Assembly (NCBI GenBank): GCA_036250195.1
Contig: JAVHZZ010000003.1
Coordinates: forward strand, 338,401,375 to 338,465,374
Origin: Mixophyes australis
Lineage: Eukaryota; Chordata; Amphibia; Anura; Limnodynastidae
Direction: 5' to 3'
Length of the DNA: 64,000 bases
In this document: positions 1 to 11,298 of the stretch, piece after piece
Position numbering within the stretch: the stretch's first letter is position 1
Layout of the letters: every line of letters starts with the position of its first letter
Translations under genes and position numbers: made by a program
The notes under the pieces: model-generated
Databases searched by the model: none
The model's input: only the letters and a program-made list of their open reading frames with translations
What the model was told of the DNA's origin: nothing

Positions 1-187
1 TGGCAATCTCCCTGATCTGCCCACTTCCTATTAAAGTGGGCAGAATTCGGTTCAAACGCCGCGATTCACCGGGAATCACATAATGGGGGCGGGGCCAAAA
101 TCATGCGATCTCCGGTGCCCCGCCTCCCTCACGCCCACCTCTACCAGCAGGCTCCCGGGAAGCATTTTAATAAAGTTGGTAAGCATG
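1..187. mobile_element. CATACTTG-family MITE, cut by the window start
   Basis: This is the right part of a short non-autonomous DNA transposon. It has the family's GC-rich body (CACTTCCTATTAAAGTGGGC, GGGGGCGGGGCC, CAGGCTCCCGGGA) and ends in AGTTGGTAAGCATG, a variant of the family end AGTTGGCAAGTATG. The left end lies outside the window, so no duplication can be checked. Confidence 0.7.
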
Positions 188-2189
188 TGATAGACCAGTG
201 TTAGTAATAATAATAATATTAATAATAATAATAGTATTGACTGGATTGAATTCTTAGTATTTACTTTTAGAGCAAGATCCAAAACTCCGCCAATAATTAT
301 TCAATTGAAAGAATTTCATACTCTAAACTTATTTTGCAAACACTGCACTTGATACAAATATCAGCAGTGAAAGTCTTATGGTCATTGTGGTATGACATCA
401 ACTGCAGAAATGATCATGGGCACCAGATGGCAGCACATCAAATAAATGCAATGTATCGTTCAATGCATGAGCAGTGTTGTTTCATATGTTTATTTCCTCT
501 ATCTGGTCACTTACTGATGTATATGCGTATTAAGTAATGCTCTCTGATGACACAGTTTATGTACTATATTGGATGTACTGTACTATATGTAATGGAATGC
601 TGTCACGCATTGTCATATAATGCTAGAGGATATTATGAGATATATGACAGTGATTTTACACTAAACCATTTATTTGCAATTGTCATTGTGTGTTGATACA
701 TATAGCTGCTTATCATACTACAGTTGGCGGTTTAGTGTTAGGAGGCGTTTTCTCTATGTACTGTCAACTATGTAAACAGCTGCTACCTAGACACTATTCA
801 GTCAGGTACTATTATTGTAATAGTAAAGTTTCATGAATAGGTGTGCTAGGAGGCTTTTTGATCATGCATTCCCGCCTCTTGTGTGAACAGCTGTTTCTTG
901 AACAATCAGACATCACCAATTGTAACAAACCGTACAACAAAATGAATTTAATTTATAAAATAATATACTCTAAGCAGTTTGTTTTAGAGGCACACTCAAG
1001 AAACCATGTCCCAGTAAACTGAAAACAATGTTTAATTGTGGGAAAAGCCCTTCTTTTAAGTACAATAACTACATATTATTTTAAGCAAAGCACACTAAGA
1101 AATTTTGCTCATTACAATAATTCAAAGTAAAATACATGAAACCAAATAACAGTGAGCTGATAATATTCTATCTTGATACCACAAAATAAGAAATAATAAG
1201 TAGTTGAAAATGATGCACAAGTCAATGATGCAAGTAAAGTAGAGATCCTTTAAAAGGGGTCAGTTTCAAAACTGTATGGTTCATAAAATATCCAATTTCA
1301 AAGTCCAAGAGCAATTCTATTACGGTGCAAGATACAATGTACAGTTGTCACGGTACTAACAACAGGAGAAAAAGTCACAAACAAGAATTTTCCAAGATTC
1401 TCTAGTGTCTAACAAATGTACCAGAATAACACTAAGTGCGATAGTGTTAGAGAGGTCAAGTGTAAGTCACTGTAGTTTCATATGCATTTCACAATGTTCT
1501 TGTCAACTTCAGCATGGAGTCAAAAGCATATTTTATCTTCTTGGTGTCAAAGCTGGTAGGGGTGAACCATAATCTGTTCTGGTACTAGATTACAGCTATT
1601 AGTTTGCCTGCCAGCCTAATTTCCCTCTCAGTTCACCTTTATGCTCACCACTATTGAAATACTTTGTAGGAGATGTAATGTATAGTTCGGTGGCAAAACA
1701 ATGGACGTCACTCTTGGTTTGATTCTGCCGATAGGTCACCTTGCCATATTAAGTGGATTTTAGAGGCATGCCCTGAAGTGCTTCTCCAACCATAGAGGCT
1801 CACTCTTCTTGAGAAGATATGTCTTCCTGCTGAGATTACTTTGTTAGCCCGTAGACCTGTTGTGTTCATTATATAATGTACTGTGTATTTGTTGTTGTGC
1901 TTGTGACAATTACTTCCCACTCACCTATTCTTTCTTGTGTGATGCAGCATATTGGTCATGGTAAAGCTTTGCATTCTGGGATTTATAGTTCACTACCAAG
2001 CATAAAGCCTCACCTAGTCCACCGTATTGTAATAGCACTATAGTATAACATCCGCCACCCCATCTTCCTTACGTGGTGCAGCAGAGTGGCCATTGCGTGG
2101 ATTTGTGCCTGTTGGGACTTGTACCTTCGCACAATACGCAAAACATCACCTAGACCAAATCTGTACTGTATGCTATCTAACAATAATCA
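188..2189. other. Intergenic sequence without recognised genes
   Basis: AT-rich sequence. It contains a short imperfect (TAA)n tract at about 205-236. I see no coding exon, RNA gene or repeat that I recognise. The two short open frames at 334-537 and 1708-1920 have no recognisable domain and look like chance. Confidence 0.5.
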
Positions 2190-2383
2190 TACACGGTGGC
2201 TAAGTGGTTAGCACTTCTGTCTCACAACGCTGGGGTCATGTGGTCAATTCCTGACCATGGCCTTATCTGTGAGGAGTTTGTATGTTCTCCCTGTGTTTGT
2301 GTGGGTTTCCTCCGCAAGCTCCGTTTTCCTCCCACACTCCAAAAGCATACTAGTAGGTTAATTGGCTGCTATCAAATTGATCA

Positions 2384-2427
<44 letters not shown>

Positions 2428-2538
2428 TAGGGAATTTAGACTGTAAGCCCCAATGGGGCAGGAACTGATGTGAGTGAATTCTCTGTACAGCGCTGCAGAA
2501 TTAGTGGCGCTATATAAATAAATGATGATGATGATGAT
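2190..2538 (+). mobile_element. V-SINE-type tRNA-derived SINE, near full length
   Basis: The tRNA-like head has an A-box-like TGGCTAAGTGG and a decayed B-box-like TCAATTCCTG. The conserved core includes TTTGTATGTTCTCCCTGTG and TTTTCCTCCCACACTCC. The LINE-like tail reads GCGCTATATAAATAAATG followed by ATG repeats. Inside it, a (TG)n run at 2386-2423 has expanded at a variable TG-rich site. Diagnostic CACTTCTG and GCTATC place it with copies at 3457 and 38085. Known family: V-SINEs, transcribed by RNA polymerase III and moved by LINE enzymes. Confidence 0.85.
2386..2423. repeat. (TG)n microsatellite inside a SINE
   Basis: About 19 uninterrupted TG units within the V-SINE at 2190-2538. Other copies carry only a few TG units at the same place, so this is a local expansion. 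Confidence 0.95.
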
Positions 2539-2604
2539 ACAGTAACAGGGTATATCTGGATACTTCTGAATGTAATTTTAACATTATTTTTTACTGAAGA
2601 AGAG

Positions 2605-2658
2605 GTCACTTGTGGGTGACTGCTTTCCAGCCACTACAAGCAGTCACCCACAAGTGAC
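2605..2658. repeat. Perfect 20-bp inverted repeat (hairpin)
   Basis: Arms 2605-2624 (GTCACTTGTGGGTGACTGCT) and 2639-2658 are exact reverse complements around a 14-base loop. It could be the core of a short MITE, but I cannot define ends or a duplication. Confidence 0.9.
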
Positions 2659-3369
2659 AAATTCTTTATTCATCCAGGCGATCACCACTGAGTAATCTCA
2701 TTGGCAAGACAGACCTGTGTTAAACAAGTCAACTAACAATACATTTATATACAGACAGACAGTAACTGTAAGTGTACAATAGTACAGGTAGACCAGCAAA
2801 TGACAGGATAAATAAAAATACATATGGGTTCAGGTAAAAGACTATTGGTAGGTTATGCAAAACAATTTATACCAAATACAATAACATGCATGACTTAATA
2901 TTCCTGAGAAGTAAATCCTTTATAATACAGCAAGGAGATTAGTTAAAGCGGATGCTATAAACAAAACTATGTATATAATCATTTTAAAAGGATCCAGGCA
3001 GATCACGGCTGAGGAATATCAGGAGGCTGTGGTTGTCTGGAATACTCAATGTCCACCAGTAAGTACAACTGTGAGGAAAAATGGAAAAGAGAGGTGGTCA
3101 CATCATTCACTTCTCTACCATGTATACTATATACATAGGGACAACATATAATGGTCCAAAGATGATAGAGGGCAATCATTGATAGCCATGGCAAAAGACT
3201 TTTAGCAGGCACACAATGCATATGGAGAACCAAATCTCCCCACCTTATAGAATCCCTGCCAGGCCGTAGAGAACAGTACAATCCTTGTGGCCTGTTGCCT
3301 GATAATATGAGTTGTCCTCAGATCTCCTATCATTCTTCTGTTCTGCCATTTTGTCCACCTGGTAGAACT

Positions 3370-4099
3370 AAGGCTTGGCACACACTACAGGTTTTTCCCC
3401 CAATTATCGGGGCAATCACACGATAAATGACCGTTCGGCCTGATATCGCATTAGTGGGGCAGCACGGTGGCTTAGTGGTTAGCACTTCTGCCTCACAACA
3501 CTGGGGTCATGAGTTTGATTCCGACCATGATCTTATCTGTGTGGCGTTTGTATGTTCTCCCCGTGTTTGCGTGGGTTTTCTCCGGGAGCTCCGGTTTCCA
3601 CCCACACTCCAAAAATATACTAGTAGGTTAATTGGCTGCTATCAAATTGACCCTAGTCTGTGTTTCTGTCTGTCTTTTGTGTGTATGTTAGGGAATTTAG
3701 ACTGTAAGCTCCAATGGGGCAGGGACTTTTGTGAGTGAGTTCTCTGTACAGCGCTGCAGAATTAGTGGCGCTATATAAATAAATGATGATGATGATGATG
3801 ATGTTAATTAGTGTAATTTAATTTTATAATCTGACTAAAAGTCTCGTTCAAAGATGGAACAATGTTCTTCCAATCCTGCAGTGTGTATGCACTCAAGACC
3901 GGCAGTGTAGGCAGATCTCCATAGAGGTTACAGAATCTTTTCAGCTGACGGTTATGACAAATGAAGAGCGCAGATCTGAAAGTAATCTTGTATAATGAGT
4001 ATACTGTGAATCGTCATGCTGATCAGGACTATCAGTCATTGGTAAAATCGTTAATGATATTGCATCGGGAGAAATTTTCTGTAGTGTGTACCCAGCTTA
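3370..4099. mobile_element. MITE-like DNA transposon split by a SINE
   Basis: Left end AAGGCTTGGCACACACTACAG and right end CTGTAGTGTGTACCCAGCTT are imperfect inverted repeats, and the inner parts (CGGGGCAATCACACGATA and GCATCGGGAGAAATTTT) are also related. The V-SINE at 3457-3803 sits inside it. Without the SINE the element is roughly 375 bp. No target duplication is clear, so the superfamily is open. Confidence 0.6.
3457..3803 (+). mobile_element. V-SINE-type SINE with target-site duplication
   Basis: Full-length copy starting GGGCAGCACGGTGG. The A-box-like TGGCTTAGTGG is at 3468-3478 and the B-box-like AGTTTGATTCC at 3512-3522. The conserved core and the ATATAAATAAATG(ATG)n tail follow. 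ATTAGTG lies just before it (3450-3456) and again just after the tail (3807-3813), which fits a target-site duplication. It interrupts the MITE at 3370-4099 and is therefore the younger insertion. Confidence 0.88.
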
Positions 4100-4184
4100 A
4101 ATGAATTAAATAGACACATTGTCCATCCAGTATTGAACTATGTACTGTGTAGGGCAAACATTAATAGACGTTAACACCAATGGT

Positions 4185-4319
4185 CAGGGGAGGGCTGGCA
4201 ATTTTAAGCCCGGGGGACAAGACTCAACTCAGCAGACTATTAGGAACATTTTAAAGGAAAACAATACAGGTGACTCAGCCCAAGCTAACCCACTATGGGA
4301 CCGGCCCATCCTGTCCCTG
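4185..4319. mobile_element. hAT-type MITE, 135 bp, perfect 8-bp duplication
   Basis: It starts CAGGGGAGGGCTGGCAAT and ends ATCCTGTCCCTG. CCAATGGT occurs immediately before (4177-4184) and after (4320-4327). CAG...CTG ends with 8-bp duplications are typical of hAT transposons. A copy of equal length lies at 29550-29684. There is no coding capacity. Confidence 0.85.
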
Positions 4320-4567
4320 CCAATGGTGCATACATTAGAGTTCAATTTAGTAGGCAAAACAATTCATGTGCAATTCCAAAACTGATATAGGGCAAAAATT
4401 GATACAATACTAATGACAAATAAAAATAGAATTTCAGAAGTGCTAGACACACCCTGTGGTCTGATGTCATTCACTGTGATACGAACATGTCCCCATTGGG
4501 ATGTTGGCATGCTCTTAGCATTGTCCCACCCTACAATTTTCAAATGTTGGGAGGTATGTATTTAGGG

Positions 4568-4715
4568 CAGTGATGGCTAACCTGTGACACTCCAGGTGTT
4601 GTGAAACTACAAGACCCAGCATGCTCTGCCAGCTATCAGCTAGTTATCTACTGGCAAAGCATGCTGGGGCTTGTAGTTTCACAACACCTGGAGTGTCACA
4701 GGTTAGCCATCACTG
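4568..4715. mobile_element. hAT-type MITE with long perfect inverted repeats
   Basis: It runs from CAGTGATGGCTAACCTGTGA to the exact reverse complement at the other end. The arms are over 40 bp, nearly the whole element. ATTTAGGG occurs on both sides (4560-4567 and 4716-4723), a perfect 8-bp duplication. The hAT assignment follows from CAG ends plus the 8-bp duplication. The folded RNA would be a long hairpin. Confidence 0.9.
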
Positions 4716-4723
4716 ATTTAGGG

Positions 4724-6015
4724 TCTCACCCATTTGCCCAATTTTGTACCAAAGAGATGTGATCCATCTGTACTGTATTCTACAATTTTTCATGATAATG
4801 TTGTTGCTTGTTTGCAGTATTCTATAACTATCTATGTATCATTACTTCATATTGTTTCAGAATAGTCAATGTTGGTTCGAATTTTAATTGAGTAATGCAG
4901 AGAAAAAAATATCTTTCCATACAGGAAAAAATGATATGTCCATATTCATTTCAGAATACTTATAGAAAAATAAAATGAAAATAAACCCCAGTTGTAATTA
5001 TGGTATATTTTGCCTTTAAAATGTGCTCTGCAGCGTATTCATTCTCTGCTTTTACATTTACATATGAGAGGGATTACATCTGCACAGCAGTAAATTGCTA
5101 CAGTTTGACGTTAAGTGTCTAGACCTCAAAAAAACGCAGTTAAATTCTATCCAAGTTTACAACCTTGTACAGGCATAGTTATCTGAACGGAAGGGGGAAA
5201 AAAAGAAGGACTTGAAAAAATGCTGAACATGTCCTGCTGTTCAAAATACCAAGAGATTTAACATTGTGTCTGGTGGTATGTATTTAATCATTCTCCCAAA
5301 GATATCTACAAGATATGAATGTTCGCAGGATGTTTATAGCTAAGATAAGGCTGGGGTGAAATCCTATTCCACTTTGGGACCTAACAAAAGTTAAGATTTG
5401 GAATTAAGTATCACTTTCTCTCAACTATACATGAACAAGGAAATAGGGGTCAAAAGGGCAAGCTGCAAGATGGTAGGACTCTTATCTGAGACATAAACAT
5501 GGTCAAAGTGCATTTTGACCAAATTAACTCTCTCAGATCTGTGTGATGTAAGCATTCCTATAGTACTTAAGCATGTCCCATTTATTTCTCTGTTGACAGA
5601 AAGCTGAACTCATGGGGGGGTGGGGTCAATAGAGAAAATCATGAAGGTTCTCAACATGATACACAGGGGTTATCAGCATTACTGTAAGGAATGAATCACT
5701 GATGCACTGCCACCTGGCCTGCTGTGCTGACATTTATAAACAATCTTGTTCTAGTAAGTGATTAGCACTTGATTTATACATCTCCACCTTTCTTTATTAA
5801 ATGTGATACTACTAAGCAGACTTTTCCCAACTTACATTTACTGACACATTAATGGTAATTTATTGTGTGTGGGTGTGTATAGATGCACACAGACACACAT
5901 TACACTTACGTGTATATATACAGTGCACTCATGCATGCAGCTTCCGAAGCGTGGCAGAAATCAATATTTAATGTGGATGCAGCAACTTGTCCAGCTTCCA
6001 CTTATGTTTGTAACA
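4724..6015. other. Intergenic sequence, nothing recognised
   Basis: AT-rich single-copy-looking sequence with short A runs. I see no exon, RNA gene or repeat with definable ends. Confidence 0.5.
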
Positions 6016-6023
6016 GTGTTGAC

Positions 6024-6300
6024 CATACTTGGCAACTTTCTAAAGTTGGCATCCGGGAGCCTGCCGGGGGAGGTGGGCGTGATGGGGGACGGGGCTCCAA
6101 AATTCGCGTCATTTTGGACCTGTCCCTGTGACGTAATGACGCAAATGCCTCATTTTAGAGCAGGGGCAGGGCCAAACGCCGCGATTCGTTTTGGTGAAGT
6201 GGGCAGAATTGCGGGAGATTGCCACACTCTCCCGGGAGCCCGTGAGACTCATGCGAAATGCGGGAGTCTCCCGGACATTCCGGGAGAGTTGGCAAGTATG
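6024..6300. mobile_element. CATACTTG-family MITE, 277 bp
   Basis: It begins CATACTTGGCAACTTTC and ends AGAGTTGGCAAGTATG. The body has CCGGGAGCCTGCCGGGGGAG, GTGGGCAGAATTGCGGGAGA and GGGAGTCTCCCGGACATTCC. GTGTTGAC precedes it and GTGTTAAC follows it, matching at 7 of 8 bases. The open frame across it (5863-6321) is only translated transposon. An 8-bp duplication with CA...TG ends fits the P or hAT superfamily. Confidence 0.85.
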
Positions 6301-6691
6301 GTGTTAACTGAAATGCTATAATGTACAGGGGGAGGGTGCACAGTGCAATTTTTAATGCTTAATTAAGGATTCATTTACCCAAATGCAACCATTAAACTGC
6401 CATTAGACCTTAAGTGGACTTCTCGTACCTAATTCAAATCTGTTCTGCTAGGTTCGAGTATAACGGATATCTGGGTCAAATGATGAGATCATCAATGCAT
6501 GGGTGAAGTCATTGTTTGACCAAGATTTTCATTAAATGCCATCAAATTTTATTTAGTATGCAGATGTGGATGATAACATTGCAATCAGCTTGCTTGGTGC
6601 AACAAAGTAACTATATAAATTCAGATTGGTCATACACATGTATGAACCAGCTCACTTATCTCATTGCTCAGTGGCTGTGCTGGACACTCAA

Positions 6692-7196
6692 GGCCTGAGT
6701 CATTAAGGAGAGCAAAGCACATTAAAGCAGTAACTTTGCACCTCGGCAAAACCATGTTGCATTGGAGGGGGAGGTAAATTTAAAATGTGGGGAGATATTT
6801 ATAGTTGGGATAGGGTATATCCTAGATCAGTGGTTCCGAAACTGTGTGCCTAGGCTACCTGAGGTGCCTAGGCCAGGGCCAGTGGTAAGCAAGGTGGGGG
6901 ACTACTTGGTAATTATTTTGGCTTAGAAGTGCCTTGAAAAAATTCTGGAAAAAAAATTCTGGAAACCCTAAGGGAGCCTTGAATTGAAAAAGTTTGGGAT
7001 CCACTGTCCTAGATCAACTTTAAATTTCAGTGTAAAAATAAAGCTATCAAGTATTTTTGTGCTAGATGAAAAAACAACCAGTATTTAACTTATGTGCAAA
7101 ATAATAAACTAATTTGCACCCCTTGGATTGCAACATGGTGGTTTGCCCCAGAGAACATTTAGTCCTTTTATTGCCTTACTTTTCTTAATGACTCAA
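6692..7196. mobile_element. GGCCTGAGTCATTAAGG MITE carrying a nested hAT element
   Basis: Left end GGCCTGAGTCATTAAGGAG and right end CTTAATGACTCAA are inverted. Inner blocks TTGCACCTCGGCAAAACCAT and TTTGCACCCCTTGGATTGCA match the family seen complete at 40921-41247. The hAT element at 6828-7006 interrupts it. The inverted halves are decayed and no clear duplication remains. Confidence 0.7.
6828..7006. mobile_element. hAT-type MITE nested in another MITE, 179 bp
   Basis: It starts CAGTGGTTCCGAAACTGTGT and ends AGTTTGGGATCCACTG. TCCTAGAT flanks it on both sides (6820-6827 and 7007-7014), a perfect 8-bp duplication. The body (GGTAATTATTTTGGCTTA, AACCCTAAGGG) is shared in reverse orientation with the element at 33814-33980. 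Insertion into the MITE at 6692-7196 makes it the younger of the two. Confidence 0.9.
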
Positions 7197-7204
7197 ACTG
7201 TAAT

Positions 7205-8526
7205 ATTTGTTAGAAAGTTTTGAAATTCTGAATTATATTTAATGTGTCCTTTGTAATAATTTTTTTCTTCAAATTCTGTCAATATACTAAAAATATTAAC
7301 ACATTCTAAATTACATTTTAAATGGAATTTTAAATCTATAAAACATCTTTTAGAAATACTTCCTTTTATTGAACAGTTAATAAAAGTTGTATGAGGCAAA
7401 AAGGACAAAAATAATCTATTAATCTATTAGCCCAATAACGTAAATCATCCCAAGAACTGCACAGATCACTGTAGCTTAGATGGTCGGATACTGAAATCAC
7501 TACTTTGGCTTTCAAATTAGTGTTTGTCAACTTCTTGGCGCCTGTTAAATGTCTTTATCACTTACACATGGGGATATATAACTCACATAGAGAACAGTTG
7601 TAAAAATACAGAAAAGGTTCATAAGAAAAAATGAAATACATGTAATTGAGCAAAAAACGTATTCACCAAATATAAGAAATTACCCAAACATATATTTTGC
7701 ACAACATTTTTTGATACATTTGCTTCTAAAGGGAAATATTAAAATAAATTCACCCTTGGACATTGATAGAATTGGGGACTAAATTTTTGTTTAGTGCATT
7801 GGAGATTTTTTTTTACCTATAATTTTATTTTCTATGTGAACTTGCTGGAGTAGAACCTGGTCTGTAAATTCCATCTAGGCCTTTTATTAGACATATCTCT
7901 CCTCCTCTTTGTTCATCAAGCAGTTAGCCCACTGTGAAACATGTGAGTACGACAGTAACAACGATTTTACTTGGCCACTCGCCATGTGCCCTTAGATCCT
8001 GTACTCATTGTGGGTGGTAATGGTTGGCTGCACCTGATCAATGGAAAATCCCTAGATGATAAAGAAAAGTGAAAGACCGTGTACAATTATTGTGCTCAAA
8101 GCTAAATAGATGTCATATGTGGTTAGGGCTCCCATTTTTTTTTTAAAAAAAAATAAACACTGGCACAGTCCATTGACAAAGTTTGCTTGGTCCTAAAAGC
8201 CAACCCACACTTTATTTCCTTATGTTAAGTTAGCCTAAATGGTATAACAATGTAGTGCTACTAACAATTTTGCAAAACTATAAAAAAAAATGAAAATTTT
8301 TTGGAATAAAGTCAATCATCTTATGATGTGGAATTAACCTGAAGAGCACAAACATTTTTCTTAGCTGTCTTTGAATTATTTGAAAACAATGTGCCACAAA
8401 GCACATTTATTTCATTATAGCCCTATGGATTTTTTCACATGTGCGTTATTCTGAAAAAAAGAACATTAAAAAAGAATGTTTATTGGGAGTATTTTAAATC
8501 TAAACATAAAATCGCAAACATGTGCA
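7205..8526. other. Intergenic sequence, nothing recognised
   Basis: AT-rich with several A and T runs (for example near 8139-8155). No exon, RNA or delimited repeat is visible. Confidence 0.5.
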
Positions 8527-8534
8527 ACATAGGT

Positions 8535-8825
8535 CATACTTGTCAACTTTGGAGATCTTCCATCCGGGAGATCGCCAATGCAGCCACGTCCTGGTGGCGT
8601 AGTCATGTGATTCACATCAAACCTGCCCGCCCCTCTGTCAAAACATGCCAATTTTGGCCTATTACAGCAGGGGGTGGGGCCAGGATGACACAATTAACCC
8701 CACCCTCACCCACTTCACAAATGAAGTGGGCAAGATGCTGGAGGTTGCCCTGCTCTCCCGGGAGCCCAGGAGAACTCTAACAATTCGAGAGTCTCCTGGA
8801 CATTCCAGAAGAGTAGGCAACTATG
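8535..8825. mobile_element. CATACTTG-family MITE, 291 bp
   Basis: Left end CATACTTGTCAACTTTGGAG and right end AGAGTAGGCAACTATG enclose the family body (TCTCCCGGGAGCCCAGG, CTCCTGGACATTCC). The flanks ACATAGGT and AGATAGGA agree at 6 of 8 bases, so this copy looks older than the one at 11299. Confidence 0.75.
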
Positions 8826-9555
8826 AGATAGGAAATACAAGGGAATAAAGGAATTTAAGAGGCTAGCTGTGCATGGCAGCAGTATATGTATATCGCTGCT
8901 AAGCAAATCATTATGAATATAAACAAATCAGATTTGAAACACCTGAAAAATATCTACTACAGTAACCATAAATGCCAGGATCCCTTTTTTCCACATTTAT
9001 CTTATTTATCATATTTCCATCCTACATACATAATTATCAAGCTGGAGGGCAATAGACCAGGACATAAGACTTCGGGGAAGATGAAACCAAAGTTTTACCT
9101 GTACTTTTAATGTGCGCTTTGTAAACCAAGTGATTTACTAAAGACTAAACCAGACATCAAAGCGTATGATTTAAAACTGCAAGGTTTAAGACCAACTTCC
9201 AGATTTTTATGTATGGAAGGTATAGAAACTGTTCAATGTATTAATCAGCAGTTAATCAAGCTATATGAAAAAAAACACAGCTTAATAGTAAAGGAAAGTT
9301 AAAACGAATGGTTTACACAGTCGAAATAGCTCAAACCACATGATATTTGAGCTTCTTTACTGTCAGAACGGGGTGAGAGAAAACAGAAAGAAAAACATCC
9401 CTGGCAATCCGCATCGGGCCTGAACAAACAATTGGGCCCCCGAACATAGAGATGACCAGCCCAATGCTGAGTAGCACTGGGCCCCTCCTGGTACCCCTGA
9501 CTGGAGGGTACCAGGGGAATACTGTAAAAATATAATGCAAGCCCTTAAAGACCAT

Positions 9556-9730
9556 GGGCTAGATTTACTAAGCTGCGGGTTTGAAAAAGTGGGGATGTTG
9601 CCTATAGCAACCAATCAGATTCTTGCTGTCATTTTGTAGAAAGTACTAAATAAATGATAGCTAGAATCTGATTGGTTGCTATAGGCAACATCCCCACTTT
9701 TTCAAACCCGCAGCTTAGTAAATCTAGCCC
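9556..9730. mobile_element. Palindromic MITE, 175 bp, GGGCTAGATTTACTAA ends
   Basis: The two halves are almost exact reverse complements, from GGGCTAGATTTACTAAGC to its complement. CAT lies before and TAT after, giving a possible 3-bp duplication. GGG termini with 3-bp duplications fit PIF/Harbinger. Each arm contains GTTGCCTATAGCAAC followed directly by CAAT: an RFX X-box-like palindrome fused to a CCAAT box. Other copies: 32114, 54126, 61313, 63198. Confidence 0.85.
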
Positions 9731-9946
9731 TATGTCTGTTCTTACATGCTGGCACTTGTATAACTACACTGTGGTCCCCAAAAACAAATAAGTAAATAAT
9801 ATTGCCCCCAGCACTGTGATGCAGATATGCTTACCACTGTACCACCATACTGCCCTAATATAATAGCTATAAACTAAAAAGATATTGATTGTTTAGGGTA
9901 CCTAAGCAAAGCTCTTCCTGTCCTGAGAAAAGCAATAGTCATTCCT

Positions 9947-10185
9947 GGGTCGGACGGTGGCTCAGTGGTTAGCACTTCTGTCTCACAGCACCAGGGCCTT
10001 ATCTGTCTGTCTGTTCTCCCTGTGTTTGCGTGGGTTTTCTCCCACACCCAATTAACTCCTAGTCTGTCAGTATGTTCGGGAATTTAGACTGTAAGCTCCA
10101 ATGGGGCAGGGACTGATGTGAATGACAAATATCCTCTGTACAGCGCTACGGAATTGGTGGCGCTATATAAATAAATGGTGGCGGT
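9947..10185 (+). mobile_element. V-SINE-type SINE with internal deletions
   Basis: The head CGGACGGTGGCTCAGTGG, part of the core (CCTGTGTTTGCGTGGGTTTT) and the tail GCGCTATATAAATAAATGG are present. About 100 bp of core, including the B box, is missing compared with the copy at 3457. The tail repeat has drifted from ATG to GTGGCG. Confidence 0.8.
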
Positions 10186-10731
10186 GCAAATAAAGAAGCG
10201 CAAAAATGCCAAAAAAAAAACAGATGGCACCTTCTGAGAGGCAATTTTGGCAGAAACAGTGAAAGGTTAAACATCAGATTTCCATGGCAGGATTTTTGTT
10301 TTCCATTCTTGCAATTTTACACAATTGTATTTAAAACTAACGTTGCAAAGATATGTTTACCTTGTGGTCATTATAATCAAGCAACCAGCAGGTCTCTCTT
10401 TGTAATTATGCAAATAATAACTATCAATTAAACAGCCCTAAAAAGAAGAAAAGGACATTGAAAGGGTGAGTAACATTTAATTTGGAAGGATTATCACAAC
10501 CACCATAATTACTGTAAAATGAATGCAACTGGTAATGTGAGATGTTACTCAAATATGCACAAGTGTGTTAGATGTTATGAGGTTTATGTTTCCTTGTAAA
10601 ATCTATTCTGTAATGAAAAGATAAATATTTATTTCTTAAATGTAACAAAGCACATAATTATAATGTGTCTTTGATAACAATTGAGAAACATTGGTGAAAC
10701 ACAAAGCAAAGAGCAGACAATAAGTTGCACT

Positions 10732-10755
10732 CATTATTATTATTATTATTATTAA
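10732..10755. repeat. (ATT)n microsatellite
   Basis: Uninterrupted ATT triplets, about eight units. Confidence 0.9.
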
Positions 10756-10773
10756 TATCATGATATTGATAAT

Positions 10774-10800
10774 GTTTGCTCTCCTTAATGACTCAGGCCC
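10774..10800. mobile_element. End fragment of the GGCCTGA(G/T)TCATTAAGG MITE family
   Basis: GCTCTCCTTAATGACTCAGG followed by CCC is the right terminus of the family seen at 6692-7196 and 40921-41247. The rest of the element is not recognisable. Confidence 0.5.
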
Positions 10801-11298
10801 TGTGTGAATACTGCGGAAGTCAGGGGATTTCATATTCTACAATATTGTGATATTTCTCTATCTGGACTGACATTGGTAGAGAATGCCGGTCATAGGGGGC
10901 CCAGATTCCAGTGTGCTCTGATACCCCAAGCTTAATATATAAGTCTCGAACTAGTAGGCCGGCATACGTGTGGAATATAATATTTAAAGCAGGAAAACAA
11001 GGTTCAAATGTCTAATACAATATGCACTGCTGTTTATATACTCAAGTGGAGCCACTGTTATACATGGAACAGTCGTACTCAGAAATACAACAGCATCTAG
11101 TGACCATCTTATAAACATTTCCTGAGTCGTTGAATCTATCCTGCAACTGTGTAAAATTATGAAATTCCACTAGTTCCACTTCAAGTAAGGCAGCTCATAG
11201 ATTGTATAACAGCCTTGAAGCATAAGAATATTTGACATATCCTGATTTATTCTAACAATACATGAAGCTTATTGTATTTAATCAGTTATCATTTATAT

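Noticed and set aside
3457..3530. Apparent tRNA gene
   Set aside because: A and B boxes belong to the SINE head; no acceptor stem or complete cloverleaf, and the sequence continues into the SINE core.
3427..3738. 103-codon open frame with a repeated CVGFLRELRFPPTLQ-like peptide
   Set aside because: The peptide is the translated V-SINE core; the same frame shows up in every copy (2196, 11856, 40277, 42370, 53829).
5863..6321. 152-codon open frame
   Set aside because: It mostly translates the CATACTTG MITE at 6024-6300 and has no recognisable domain.
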